A program made the position numbers and the translations under genes. From an uncultured Mesonia sp. (lineage in GTDB: Bacteria > Bacteroidota > Bacteroidia > Flavobacteriales > Flavobacteriaceae), in contig CANMOY010000004.1 in the NCBI GenBank assembly GCA_947499595.1, positions 235,474-299,473 on the forward strand: a DNA stretch of 64,000 bases, given 5' to 3'. Positions 44,203-53,120 of the stretch are shown here, piece after piece (within the stretch, counting starts at the first letter, position 1; each line of letters opens with the position of its first letter). A model generated the notes under the pieces. The model saw only the letters and a list, made by a program, of their open reading frames with translations. It made no database searches and was not told the origin of the DNA.

Positions 44203-45091
44203 CTTGAATGAGTTTTGCCAAACGCTCAAAATCTTCTTGTGAAGAAAACGGAATAATCAATTTACCATTTCCTTTTTTTGTCATTTTAACATCTACTTTT
44301 GCACCAAAATAGCTAGAGAACTCTTTTACATCTTGTTTGATATGTTGTGGAATACTTGGAGGCTTGGCTTTAGACTTATTTTTACCGCTTTGACTTTCTT
44401 TAACTAGCTTTTCGGTTTCACGTACCGATAAGTTTTCACTGATTATTTTCTCGTAAATTCCTAACTGAACTTCGTGATCGCTTAGATTGATAAGCGCACG
44501 ACCGTGGCCCATGCTCAAAAAACCATCACGCATCCCGGTTTGAATAATTGGGTCAAGTTTAAGTAATCGTAAATAATTACTAATCGTTGACCTATTTTTA
44601 CCTATACGGTCGCTCAATTGTTCTTGCGTTAAATCGATTTCTTCTAAAAGCCGTTGGTAGGATAAAGCAATTTCTATTGGGTCTAAATCCTGTCTTTGAA
44701 TGTTCTCTACCAACGCCATTTCTAACGATTCTTGATCGTTGGCAATTCGAATATAGGCTGGTATGGTTTTAAGTCCTACTAGCTTTGATGCGCGATAACG
44801 ACGCTCTCCAGAAACCAGTTGGTATTTATTAAAATCAATTTTTCTTACCGTGATAGGTTGAATAACGCCAAGTTCACGAATAGAAGACGCCAAATCTTGA
44901 AGGGCTTCTTTATTAAAACTGGTTCGTGGTTGAAACGGATTTACCTCTACAGTGTCTAGCGGCAGTTCAACAATACTACCTACCACCTGGTCGGCATTTT
45001 TATCTTTAACCGATTTTATATCGTTTTCTGGATCGTTAAGTAAGGCAGACAATCCTCTTCCTAAAGCTTTTTTCTTGGTAGCCTTTGCCAT
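44195..45091 (-). CDS. parB: Chromosome-partitioning protein ParB
   Basis: The 298-residue protein has LGRGLSALL at the start, the CTP-binding N-terminal domain (VNPFQPRTSF, LASSIRELGVIQPITVR, LVSGERRYRASKL), a central helix-turn-helix domain (LTQEQLSDRIGKNRSTISNYLRLLKL, GHGRALINL) and a C-terminal dimerisation region. It binds parS sites and spreads as a CTP-dependent clamp. It follows parA after 9 bases. No exact parS site was found in the window. Confidence 0.96.
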   Translation of the reverse strand: MAKATKKKALGRGLSALLNDPENDIKSVKDKNADQVVGSIVELPLDTVEVNPFQPRTSFNKEALQDLASSIRELGVIQPITVRKIDFNKYQLVSGERRYRASKLVGLKTIPAYIRIANDQESLEMALVENIQRQDLDPIEIALSYQRLLEEIDLTQEQLSDRIGKNRSTISNYLRLLKLDPIIQTGMRDGFLSMGHGRALINLSDHEVQLGIYEKIISENLSVRETEKLVKESQSGKNKSKAKPPSIPQHIKQDVKEFSSYFGAKVDVKMTKKGNGKLIIPFSSQEDFERLAKLIQGE

Positions 45092-45100
45092 AACATACTG

Positions 45101-45865
45101 CTATTTATTTTTATTGATAATTTCTTCTGCTAAGCTTAAATAATTGCTAGCTCCTCTACTTGCAGCATCATAATTTATAATGCTTTCGCCATAACTTGGC
45201 GCTTCACTAAGGCGAACGTTGCGTTGAATAACGGTTTTAAACACCATCTCGTCAAAGTGTTTTTTAACCTCATCTACCACTTGATTGCTCAAACGCAAGC
45301 GTGCATCATACATGGTAAGTAAAAGTCCTTCTATATCTAAGTTTTGATTATGAATGCGTTGCACACTTTTTATAGTGTTTAAAAGTTTGCCCAAACCTTC
45401 TAAGGCAAAATACTCACATTGTATAGGGATGATAACACTATCTGCGGCAGTCAAGGCATTAAGCGTAAGCAAACCCAAAGAAGGGGCGCAATCTATAATT
45501 ATATAATCATATTGCTCTTTGAGATGCCTGATAGCCGTTTGTAACATATACTCACGCTTATCTTGATCTACCAGTTCAATTTCAATAGCCACCAAATCGA
45601 TATGGGCCGGGATGATATCAACATTGGGCGAATCGGTTTTTAAAATCGCCTCCTCGGCTTTTGCGGTATGTTCTAATAGCTGATAGGTGCCTAACTCTAT
45701 GCTTTCAATATCTATACCTAGACCAGAACTAGCATTTGCTTGTGGGTCGGCATCGATTAACAAAACCTTTTTCTCTAGAACGCCTAGAGAAGCAGCTAAA
45801 TTGACTGAGGTGGTGGTTTTACCCACACCTCCTTTTTGATTGGCAATAGCAATTATCTTACCCAT
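45101..45865 (-). CDS. parA: Chromosome-partitioning ATPase ParA
   Basis: The 254-residue protein has the deviant Walker A motif KGGVGKTTTSVNLAA at residues 10-25, LLIDADPQANASSGLG, Walker B-like YIIIDCAPSLGLLTLNAL around 115, and the C-terminal helix region typical of Soj/ParA. It binds DNA non-specifically with ATP and moves ParB-parS complexes. First gene of a minus-strand operon that continues with parB, DUF5683, dapB, lepB and WbqC. Confidence 0.96.
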   Translation of the reverse strand: MGKIIAIANQKGGVGKTTTSVNLAASLGVLEKKVLLIDADPQANASSGLGIDIESIELGTYQLLEHTAKAEEAILKTDSPNVDIIPAHIDLVAIEIELVDQDKREYMLQTAIRHLKEQYDYIIIDCAPSLGLLTLNALTAADSVIIPIQCEYFALEGLGKLLNTIKSVQRIHNQNLDIEGLLLTMYDARLRLSNQVVDEVKKHFDEMVFKTVIQRNVRLSEAPSYGESIINYDAASRGASNYLSLAEEIINKNK

Positions 45866-45939
45866 TAATAAAATCGGATTTTAGAAGGTAAAAATACAAT
45901 TTATTCTAGCATTTAAAAATTGAAGTTGTTAACACTTTA

Positions 45940-46824
45940 CTATGATTTTTTATTTTTTGCTTTTATCATGGTTTCAAGCATATCCCACATATGGTCTGGT
46001 ACTTGTTCGAGTAAATTAAATTGCCCGGCTCCCTTTAGCCATTCTCCTCCGTCTATTGTGATGATTTCTCCATTTAAATAAGCCGAAAAGTCAGATACCA
46101 TGTAGGCGGCTAAGTTGGCCAATTCTTGGTGTTCGCCAACTCGCTTTAAAGGTACTTTTTTGGCTAAATCAAATTTTTCTTTTAAATCACCTGGCAATAA
46201 CCTATCCCAAGCGCCTTTGGTAGGAAACGGACCTGGAGCAATACCATTAAAACGTATGCCGTATTTAGCCCATTCCACCGCTAAACTTCTGGTGAGTGCT
46301 AACACTCCAGCCTTGGCAGTTGCCGAAGGAACCACATAGGCAGAGCCTGTAAAAGCATAGGTCGTTACAATATTTAGTACAGTTTTGTCTTTTTCTCCTT
46401 GGTCTATCCAGTGTTTACCTAGCGCCAAAGTACAGTTTTTGGTACCTTTTAAGACAATATCTATGATGGTATCAAAGGCGTTGGAAGAAAGCCTTTCTGT
46501 AGGCGAAATAAAATTTCCCGCAGCATTGTTTACCAAAACAGAAATGCTACCCATTTTAGCAATGGCTTTCTGTATCATTTGTTCTACTTGCTCATAGTGC
46601 CTCACATCACATGCAATAGCATGGCAGGTTCCGCCGGTTGCTGCACTCAGCTCTTGTGCGGCATTTTCTAATTTTTCTAAGTTCCTTGAAGTAATACAAA
46701 CCTGTGCGCCCAACTCTAAAAAGTAACGGGTCATGGCTTTTCCTAAGCCGCTACCTCCTCCTGTAACCAATATGGTTTTGCCTTTTAAGGCATTATCGCG
46801 TAGCATTTTTTCTTGATAATTCAT
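45940..46824 (-). CDS. Short-chain dehydrogenase, 2,4-dienoyl-CoA-reductase-like
   Basis: The 294-residue protein has the SDR cofactor motif LVTGGGSGLGKAM and NNAAGNF. In place of the usual YxxxK active-site motif it has SATAK (PSATAKAGVLALTRSLAVEWAKYGIR, around residues 163-180), just as in 2,4-dienoyl-CoA reductases of mitochondria and peroxisomes. The C-terminus carries TIDGGEWLKGAGQFN. It should use NADPH to reduce 2,4-dienoyl-CoA in the breakdown of polyunsaturated fatty acids. It stands alone, divergent from the membrane-protein/XRE pair. Confidence 0.85.
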   Translation of the reverse strand: MNYQEKMLRDNALKGKTILVTGGGSGLGKAMTRYFLELGAQVCITSRNLEKLENAAQELSAATGGTCHAIACDVRHYEQVEQMIQKAIAKMGSISVLVNNAAGNFISPTERLSSNAFDTIIDIVLKGTKNCTLALGKHWIDQGEKDKTVLNIVTTYAFTGSAYVVPSATAKAGVLALTRSLAVEWAKYGIRFNGIAPGPFPTKGAWDRLLPGDLKEKFDLAKKVPLKRVGEHQELANLAAYMVSDFSAYLNGEIITIDGGEWLKGAGQFNLLEQVPDHMWDMLETMIKAKNKKS

Positions 46825-46913
46825 AATATTCTTTTTGTTTTACTAAGGTAACTAAGAATTTTGAGTTTCTGTTTTAACTGAATAGCTTTTATATTAAAAT
46901 AAAATTTAATACT

Positions 46914-46958
46914 TATTTTTGTAAAGTCTGCTTTACAATTTGTAATTTTAGCTTTACA
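46914..46958 (+). promoter_or_regulatory. Promoter with overlapping candidate operator for the XRE pair
   Basis: TATTTTTG (46914-46921) is an exact -7 element. Directly behind it lie the palindrome GTAAAG-TCTG-CTTTAC (46921-46936) and a second, partial copy GTAA...CTTTACA (46942-46958); the CTTTACA cores are 21 bases apart, two helix turns. The position over the start of transcription suits repression by a dimeric helix-turn-helix protein, most simply the XRE regulator encoded at 47439. Confidence 0.55.
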
Positions 46959-46975
46959 TTTTAAATTCAATAATT

Positions 46976-47449
46976 ATGAAAACATATTTATTCCCATCGG
47001 TTTATCAAAAACTGGGATTTACTTTATTTATTGTGGCGCTGGTATTATTTATAGGAACACTGGTTTTTGATTGGGAGTTTAGTTTTTTGACGGTTAAAGT
47101 ATGGGCTCTTTGGGATATTGAATTTTTAGCCGGTACTCAATATTTTGCTTTTATTGAAAATAATATTTTTGATGAAATTATACTGGTGTTGTTTATTTTA
47201 GGATTGCTTTTCAGTGGATTTTCTAAACAAAAAATTGAAGATGAGTATATTGCAAAAACTAGACTTTCTAGTCTACTTTCGGCTGTTTTAATCAATTATG
47301 TATTACTGATATTAGGTAGTTTCTTTTTGTATGGTTTGGCCTTCTACTATTTTGCTTTATTTGCTTTGTTGGGTGTTTTGCTAATTTATAACCTTAAGTT
47401 TCACCTGAATTTATACGTCCAACAGAAATCTTTGCAGCATGAAGAATAA
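46976..47449 (+). CDS. Integral membrane protein paired with an XRE regulator
   Basis: The 157-residue protein has four or five predicted membrane helices (about 13-32, 68-82, 104-125, 126-148) and no recognised catalytic motif. It overlaps the XRE gene by 11 bases. The combination of a small membrane protein and a Cro/C1-type regulator of the 66-residue class is widespread and often autoregulated; the membrane partner may sense or modify something in the envelope, which is not known. Confidence 0.78.
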   Translation: MKTYLFPSVYQKLGFTLFIVALVLFIGTLVFDWEFSFLTVKVWALWDIEFLAGTQYFAFIENNIFDEIILVLFILGLLFSGFSKQKIEDEYIAKTRLSSLLSAVLINYVLLILGSFFLYGLAFYYFALFALLGVLLIYNLKFHLNLYVQQKSLQHEE

Positions 47450-47639
47450 AATTAAAATATACCGTGCAAAATTTGAATTAACCCAAGCTCAATTGGCGGA
47501 ATTGGTGCAGGTGAGCAGGCAAAGCATCAATGCAATTGAAAAATCAAAATATGTGCCTTCTACCGTTTTAGCTTTAAAGTTGGCGCGGGTTTTTAAAGTA
47601 AGAGTAGAAGATCTTTTTGAACTTGAAAATCTAGATTAG
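47439..47639 (+). CDS. XRE-family transcriptional regulator (66 residues)
   Basis: A compact Cro/C1-type helix-turn-helix protein: FELTQAQLAELVQVSRQSINAIEKSKYVPSTVLALKLARVFKVRVEDLF. The recognition helix is VSRQSINAIE. It is nearly all DNA-binding domain and should act as a dimer. Its gene overlaps the membrane protein gene by 11 bases. The repeats at 46921-46958 are the obvious candidates for its binding sites. Confidence 0.92.
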   Translation: MKNKIKIYRAKFELTQAQLAELVQVSRQSINAIEKSKYVPSTVLALKLARVFKVRVEDLFELENLD

Positions 47640-47650
47640 CCACGCCTTTG

Positions 47651-47731
47651 CGCTAAGGATTGTAGCGTAAATCCTTTTTGTAAATACAAAAAGATTGAAG
47701 CGAAAAGCCTGACCCGTAAGGGGAGCGCCAT
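47651..47731. repeat. Structured intergenic repeat element (copy A)
   Basis: Blocks in order: AAGGATT (47655-47661) with AATCCTT (47670-47676) forming one hairpin around TGTAGCG; TTTTTGT (47675-47681) with ACAAAAA (47686-47692) forming a second; then GATTGAAGCG, AAAGCCTGACCC and GGGGAGCGCC. The two GATTGTAGCG/GATTGAAGCG boxes flank the second hairpin. Same block order as copy B at 31807-31920. The hairpins could end transcription of the XRE operon, but the design is more complex than a terminator. Confidence 0.6.
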
Positions 47732-47887
47732 ACAAACGAATGATAGCAGTATTTAAATAATTTATCACTAATTTTTTTTTCCTTGTGCGCGTTTTATTAC
47801 CCTACCTAAATTAATTGGGAAATCGAATGTCAAATTTATTTTGCAATTGTCCAGTTACTTTTTTATCAATAATCATAAATTAAAACT

Positions 47888-49567
47888 ATGTCAATTAAAG
47901 TAACGCGTAGAGAAAGCGCAAGCAAATTTTTGGGTTTATTAGTAAACAAAACTGTTTTTTTTGCGGCGATGTCAATTCTAATAGCCATCGTAGGATTTAC
48001 CTTATTGTTTGAAGAAAAGGCATCTTACTATTATAACCTTGCCCAAACTGCGGTTTCGGCGCACGGGGGTTGGATGTATACCTTGGCGGTGAATCTCTTT
48101 ATTGTCTTTTGTTTGTATATGGCGTTTGGTAAATTTGGTAGTGTGCGTATTGGAGGGAGTAAGGCAAAACCAGAATTTAGTCTTTGGGCTTGGTTTGCAA
48201 TGCTGTTTAGTGCAGGAATAGGTAACGGTTTGGTTCTCTTTAGTATTGCCGATCCGGTACGTGATTTTTTAAATCCGCCGCGTTTGGCAGGAGAAAATCC
48301 GGCTTTAATAGCACAAGAAGCGATAAATTTTTCATTCTTGCATCACGGTATTTACGGTTGGGCAATTTACTCGGTAGTTGGTTTGGCACTGGCATATTTT
48401 ACCTTTAACCGAAAAATGCCGCTTACTTTGCGCAGTATTTTTTATCCAGTTTTAGGGAATCGTATTTACGGATGGATGGGAGATGTAATTGACGTGATGG
48501 CTGTGATTACCACTTTATTTGGTCTAGCCACCACCATTGGTTTTGGCGTAGGACAAATCAATTCGGGCTTTACCCACGTTTTTGGAATTCCAAGTTCGCT
48601 TTTTTACCAAATATTAATTATTGTAGGCGTTACACTTGCGGCTACTTTATCTGCTTTTAGTGGTGTAAATAAGGGAGTTCAAATGTTAAGTAAACTCAAT
48701 GTACGGGTAGCGAGTGCAATTTTTATTTTGGTGGTGGTTTTGGGACCTACTACTTTTATCTTTAAATCCTATATTCAGAATTTAGGTAGTTACCTCACTA
48801 ATTTTATAGATATGTCAACTTGGACGGAGTCTTTACAAGGAACCAATTGGCAAAAAACAAGAACCATAATGTATTGGGGATGGTGGATTTCTTGGTCGCC
48901 ATTTGTAGGTACCTTTATTGCACGAATATCTAAAGGAAGAACTATTAAAGAATTTATTTTATGCGTACTTATTTTACCAGCATTGGTTACCTTTTTATGG
49001 TTTAGTGCTTTTGGAGGAACTACTATGCGCGATATACTTTTGGGCGACACGGCTATGATCGCGGCAGTTAATGATAATATTTCTACTGCCTTATATGTGT
49101 TTTTTGATAAATTTCCGCTAGCTATGTTACTTAAGGTTTTGGGAGTAGTGCTCATTTGTAGTTTTATAATTACCTCTGCCGATTCTGGGGCTTTGGTGGT
49201 AGATAGTATAACATCGGGGGGTAAATTAAAAACCCCTGCTTTTCAACGCGTAATTTGGGCGGTAGCCATTGGTGTAATCGCTTCGGTACTGATGTATGGT
49301 GGTGGCTTGAACGCTTTACAAACGGTAGTGACCATATCAGGTCTTCCTTTTGCTTTTATGCTGGTAATGATGTGTGCTTCTTTATACAAAGGCCTCAATG
49401 AAGATTATGAAAAGACAAGGAGAAAGGAGCAATTGTTAGAAAAAGAATCCTATCGTAAAAATATAATTGAACTTATCAATAAAGAGCGCGATAAGAAGAA
49501 TAGAGAACGACTAGAAGTCGATAATACACAAAACCAAGATGATCACGAAAGCACTATTAAATCTTAA
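47888..49567 (+). CDS. BCCT-family transporter
   Basis: The 559-residue protein has about twelve membrane helices and the family signature WWISWSPFVGTFIARISKGRTIKEFI around residues 328-353. The substrate-site region around 115-130, usually GMGIGLVFWGVAEP, reads AGIGNGLVLFSIADP, so aromatic box residues differ and the substrate (betaine, choline, carnitine or other) cannot be assigned. The long charged C-terminal tail (about 510-559) is cytosolic and, in BetP, such tails sense osmotic stress. A universal stress protein gene follows after 18 bases. Confidence 0.92.
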   Translation: MSIKVTRRESASKFLGLLVNKTVFFAAMSILIAIVGFTLLFEEKASYYYNLAQTAVSAHGGWMYTLAVNLFIVFCLYMAFGKFGSVRIGGSKAKPEFSLWAWFAMLFSAGIGNGLVLFSIADPVRDFLNPPRLAGENPALIAQEAINFSFLHHGIYGWAIYSVVGLALAYFTFNRKMPLTLRSIFYPVLGNRIYGWMGDVIDVMAVITTLFGLATTIGFGVGQINSGFTHVFGIPSSLFYQILIIVGVTLAATLSAFSGVNKGVQMLSKLNVRVASAIFILVVVLGPTTFIFKSYIQNLGSYLTNFIDMSTWTESLQGTNWQKTRTIMYWGWWISWSPFVGTFIARISKGRTIKEFILCVLILPALVTFLWFSAFGGTTMRDILLGDTAMIAAVNDNISTALYVFFDKFPLAMLLKVLGVVLICSFIITSADSGALVVDSITSGGKLKTPAFQRVIWAVAIGVIASVLMYGGGLNALQTVVTISGLPFAFMLVMMCASLYKGLNEDYEKTRRKEQLLEKESYRKNIIELINKERDKKNRERLEVDNTQNQDDHESTIKS

Positions 49568-49585
49568 AGCATTAAGTCTATTATC

Positions 49586-50455
49586 ATGAAGGAGTTGAAA
49601 AAAGAAATGACGGTCATGTTGGCCCTCGATTTAACCGAAATGGATGCGGTATTACTGCGCTATGTGAGTTTTTTAACCCAAGTGTTGCCTATAAAACATG
49701 TGTATTTAGCCCACAACATTAAGCACTATAAAATTAATGATTTATATGAGGATTTGCTCGATGATGATATTTCTATAGATAATATTGTAGAGCAGAGTAT
49801 GCAAAATAGTGTTGATACTCATTATACAGGTGATTCACCTTACTCTATCTTGCTCACTAGCGATGATTATACAGAAGGGATCCTAAGTCATTTATCTAGT
49901 GAGTATGCAATCGACTTGTTAATTTCGGGTAATAAAAATGCACTACAAGGTACTGGAGCCATGAATCAAAAACTGGTTCGCATGCTTAAAGCGGATTTGA
50001 TGCTCGTGCCCGAGGAAACGCCATTTACATTAAATCGTATCTTGGTACCTACAGATTTTAGCGCCGCTTCGGCACAATGTTTTAAATTGAGCGAGGCTTG
50101 GAGCCAAACCGTAAAAGCAAAGATTCAAGGCTTGCATGTTTATAATATACCCTCCTCCTTTTATCCGTATATCAACACTGAAAAAGCTATTGATAAAACC
50201 GAGAAGCATCTAAAGGAAAAGGTAGATTGGTTTGTTAAAAAATATAAAATTGATGCTCAGGTTCCTTTTACCTATGTTTATAGAGAAAATGCTTCTATAG
50301 CCGATAGTATTGAGGAGTTTGCAGATAAAGCAAAATGTGACTGCCTAGTAGTAACAGCAAAAGGAAGTAGCGCAATTAAAAGTTTATTTATAGGAAGCGT
50401 AACCAATGAGCTGCTTAGCAATCACCGTAAAATGCCTTTGTTGGTTATCAAATAG
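49586..50455 (+). CDS. Universal stress protein with two Usp domains
   Basis: The 289-residue protein carries two tandem Usp folds: a degenerate first domain (about 5-150) and a better second one (RILVPTDFSAASAQCF around 152, ending DCLVVTAKGSSAIKSLFIGSVTNELLSNHRKMPLLVIK, with the G-x9-G(S/T) ATP-binding pattern). It probably binds ATP. Its gene is 18 bases after the BCCT transporter, so it may regulate or be co-induced with it; pairing of transporters with Usp proteins is common. Confidence 0.88.
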   Translation: MKELKKEMTVMLALDLTEMDAVLLRYVSFLTQVLPIKHVYLAHNIKHYKINDLYEDLLDDDISIDNIVEQSMQNSVDTHYTGDSPYSILLTSDDYTEGILSHLSSEYAIDLLISGNKNALQGTGAMNQKLVRMLKADLMLVPEETPFTLNRILVPTDFSAASAQCFKLSEAWSQTVKAKIQGLHVYNIPSSFYPYINTEKAIDKTEKHLKEKVDWFVKKYKIDAQVPFTYVYRENASIADSIEEFADKAKCDCLVVTAKGSSAIKSLFIGSVTNELLSNHRKMPLLVIK

Positions 50456-50458
50456 CAC

Positions 50459-50491
50459 ATTTTGGCAGTTCGTTAGAACTGCCAAAATTTT
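50459..50491 (+). terminator. Bidirectional terminator between usp and hisIE
   Basis: A 13-bp perfect stem (50459-50471 with 50476-50488), GTTA loop, followed by four T. It lies between convergent transcription units and can serve as the his operon terminator as well. Confidence 0.85.
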
Positions 50492-50501
50492 CGCTAAAAA
50501 A

Positions 50502-51089
50502 TTACTTTTTTCTTCTTTCAATCAACTTATCTTCCACTTCTTTTAGCGAAGTTTCTTTGGCTTGCAAAAGCACTAGAAAGTGATAAAGCATATCGGCTGC
50601 TTCGTTTAAAAATAAATTTTTATTTTGATCCTTAGCTTCAATAATAAGCTCTACACTTTCCTCACCAAATTTCTGAATTACTTTGTTTAAGCCTTGATCC
50701 ATAAGTTTTTTCGTGTACGAATCTTGGTCGCCAGATCTCAAGCGGTCTTCAAGGCTAGCTTCCAATTCATATAAAAAATTCCCTTGGGTAGCAAAGCAAG
50801 ATTGATTACCTGTATGGCAAGTAGGTCCGTTGGGTTTAGCTAAAATGAGTAGCGTGTCTTGGTCGCAATCGCTTATAATTTTCTTTACGCTTAGTGTGTT
50901 TCCAGACGTTTCTCCTTTGGTCCAAATCCTATTTTTAGAGCGGCTAAAAAATGTAACTTGCTTGGTAGTTCGTGTTATATTAAGCGCTTCCTGGTTCATA
51001 TACCCCAACATTAGCACTTGTAAATTACGGTAATCTTGAACAATAACGGGTAGTAATCCGCCTGTTTTTTCAAAGTTTAAATTGTTCAT
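50502..51089 (-). CDS. hisIE: Phosphoribosyl-AMP cyclohydrolase / phosphoribosyl-ATP pyrophosphatase
   Basis: The 195-residue bifunctional enzyme has a HisI half (to about 105: VLMLGYMNQEAL, FSRSKNRIWTKGETSGN, SDCDQDTLL with the metal-binding Asp/Cys set, GPTCHTGNQSCF) and a HisE half (about 108-195: SYTKKLMDQGLNKVIQKFGEESVELIIEA, LNEAADMLYHFLVLL). It performs steps 2 and 3 of histidine synthesis. Last gene of the his operon; its start overlaps hisF by 4 bases. Confidence 0.97.
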   Translation of the reverse strand: MNNLNFEKTGGLLPVIVQDYRNLQVLMLGYMNQEALNITRTTKQVTFFSRSKNRIWTKGETSGNTLSVKKIISDCDQDTLLILAKPNGPTCHTGNQSCFATQGNFLYELEASLEDRLRSGDQDSYTKKLMDQGLNKVIQKFGEESVELIIEAKDQNKNLFLNEAADMLYHFLVLLQAKETSLKEVEDKLIERRKK

Positions 51090-51838
51090 CGTATAGGTAA
51101 GTTTTTTTGTTTTAAAATTTGTTTTAATTCTGGAATAGGCACTTCTCCAAAGTGAAAAATACTCGCGGCCAAGGCTCCCAATGTTTTCGTTTTTTTGAAA
51201 ACCTCGGCAAAATGCGATGCTCTGCCCGCACCGCCCGAAGCAATTAAGGGTAGGTTCACGGACATGCCGGCAAGTTGCATTAATTCTATATCAAATCCGT
51301 CTTTGGTTCCGTCTTGATTCATTGAGGTTAATAAAATTTCACCCGCACCTAAAGTTTCAACAGTATGCAACCACTTTTCAAGTTTAATGTGGGTGTTTAT
51401 TCGTCCTCCATTTTTAAAGACAAAATAATTACCCTCGATTTTTTTTACATCAACCGCTACCACCACACATTGATTGCCAAATTGATCGGCTATTTCTTTT
51501 ATTAAATTCGGTCGATTTAATGCTGCGGTGTTAATACTAACTTTGTCGGCTCCCGCCTTTAAAAGACTGCGTACATCTTTTACACTACTAATGCCGCCAC
51601 CTACGGTAAAAGGAATATTAATTTCCTGAGCAATTTTTTGAACAAGATTTACCAAGGTTTTGCGGCGTTCGTTACTGGCTGTGATATCTAGAAAAACCAG
51701 TTCATCTGCCCCCTGTTGCACATACAATTTTGCCAAATCAAGCGGATCGCCTGCATCTATCAGGTTTAAAAAATGAACCCCTTTTACAGTTCGATTATTT
51801 TTAATGTCTAAACAGGGGATAATTCTTTTAGTTAACAT
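51086..51838 (-). CDS. hisF: Imidazole glycerol phosphate synthase, cyclase subunit
   Basis: The 250-residue (beta/alpha)8 barrel has catalytic Asp in IPCLDIKNNRTVKGV near residue 11, VGGGISSVKDVRSLLKAGADKVSINTAA, and the second catalytic Asp in LTSMNQDGTKDGFD around 130. It works with HisH to make IGP and AICAR. It overlaps hisA by 7 bases and hisIE by 4. Confidence 0.98.
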   Translation of the reverse strand: MLTKRIIPCLDIKNNRTVKGVHFLNLIDAGDPLDLAKLYVQQGADELVFLDITASNERRKTLVNLVQKIAQEINIPFTVGGGISSVKDVRSLLKAGADKVSINTAALNRPNLIKEIADQFGNQCVVVAVDVKKIEGNYFVFKNGGRINTHIKLEKWLHTVETLGAGEILLTSMNQDGTKDGFDIELMQLAGMSVNLPLIASGGAGRASHFAEVFKKTKTLGALAASIFHFGEVPIPELKQILKQKNLPIR

Positions 51839-52545
51839 AATTCGCTTAGATTTTTAAGGTTAATTTGTCCTTCATAGATTGCTTTTCCCACGATAACACC
51901 CGCGCAACCTAAAGCTTTTAACTTTTTAATATCTTCAATAGAATGTACCCCGCCACTGGCGATAAGTTGGCATGAGGATTCTTTTAAAATTTCTGCATAT
52001 AAATTAAAGGCGGGACCGTTGAGCATTCCATCTTTTTCGATATCTGTACAAATAACTTGTTTTACACCCTGGCTTTCAAAGTATTTTATGAAGTCTACCA
52101 CATCGTATTCACTCGATTCTTGCCAACCCATACTGGCAATTTTTCGGTCTTTGGCATCGGCACCTAAAATAATTCTATCGGCGCCGTAGGTTTCTAGCCA
52201 GGATAATAACAATTCGGGCTGTTTTACTGCAATACTTCCGGCAGTAATTTGTTGAGCGCCGGCATCAAAAGCTATTTGAATGTCTTCTTCTCGTTTAATT
52301 CCACCTCCAAAATCGACTTGCAATTGGGTGTTTTTACAAATAGCTTCCAAGCTTTTGTAATTAATGATTTTATTCGCCTTTGCGCCGTCTAAATCGACTA
52401 CATGCAAATGGGTGAATCCTTGGTCCTCAAAAGATTGAGCAACAGCAACCGGATTGTCACTATAAGTGGTTGATTGACTGTAATTTCCTTTTTGTAAACG
52501 GACACATTTTCCGTTAAGGATATCAATAGCAGGTATAATTTTCAT
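51832..52545 (-). CDS. hisA: ProFAR isomerase
   Basis: The 237-residue (beta/alpha)8 barrel has the catalytic Asp8 in IPAIDILNGKCVRL, FGGGIKREEDIQIAFDAGAQQITAGS, and Asp in CTDIEKDGMLNGP around residue 130. It opens the ribose ring of ProFAR (Amadori rearrangement). Overlaps hisH by 4 bases and hisF by 7. Confidence 0.98.
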   Translation of the reverse strand: MKIIPAIDILNGKCVRLQKGNYSQSTTYSDNPVAVAQSFEDQGFTHLHVVDLDGAKANKIINYKSLEAICKNTQLQVDFGGGIKREEDIQIAFDAGAQQITAGSIAVKQPELLLSWLETYGADRIILGADAKDRKIASMGWQESSEYDVVDFIKYFESQGVKQVICTDIEKDGMLNGPAFNLYAEILKESSCQLIASGGVHSIEDIKKLKALGCAGVIVGKAIYEGQINLKNLSELC

Positions 52546-53120
52546 AAGGATAAAAAGTTTTTTAAAATTTGCTCACCCGCTATTCCCGATTTTTCGGGGT
52601 GAAATTGCGTAGCGTAAAAATTGTTTTTTTGTAAAACGGCACTAAACGAACGGTCATAGGTGGCTGTAGCCTGTGTGAAATCACATAACTCGGCGTAATA
52701 GGAGTGCACAAAGTAAAAGTAGACACTGGGCTTTACCTTGTTTAATATAGATTTATTATTGAATTGCAAGCAGTTCCAACCCATATGTGGCACGGGTAAT
52801 TGGGCAGTAAACCGTTTAACGCTTGTTGGAAAAATACCTAGACCTTGGGTGTCGTTTTCTTCGGAATGCTCACACATTAACTGAAGCCCCAGACAGATGC
52901 CCAAAACCGGTTGTTCTAGTTTCGGTAAAAGCTTGTCCAGGCCCGTTAATTTAAGTTCTTTCATCGCCACGCTTGCTTGGCCTACACCGGGAAAAATTAT
53001 TTTATCGGCTTGTTGAATTTCGTTTAAATCTTTACTGAGCTTACAGCTGTAGCCCAATCTATTAATGGCGTGCTTGACAGACTGGGTATTGCCTGCATTA
53101 TAATCTAAAATTACTATCAT
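52542..53120 (-). CDS. hisH: Imidazole glycerol phosphate synthase, glutaminase subunit
   Basis: The 192-residue class I amidotransferase has [10 protein letters not shown] at the start, the nucleophile Cys in [10 protein letters not shown] around residue 76, and the His-Glu pair in TQFHPEKSG around 172-174. It provides ammonia from glutamine to HisF. Overlaps hisB and hisA by 4 bases each. Confidence 0.97.
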   Translation of the reverse strand: MIVILDYNAGNTQSVKHAINRLGYSCKLSKDLNEIQQADKIIFPGVGQASVAMKELKLTGLDKLLPKLEQPVLGICLGLQLMCEHSEENDTQGLGIFPTSVKRFTAQLPVPHMGWNCLQFNNKSILNKVKPSVYFYFVHSYYAELCDFTQATATYDRSFSAVLQKNNFYATQFHPEKSGIAGEQILKNFLSL

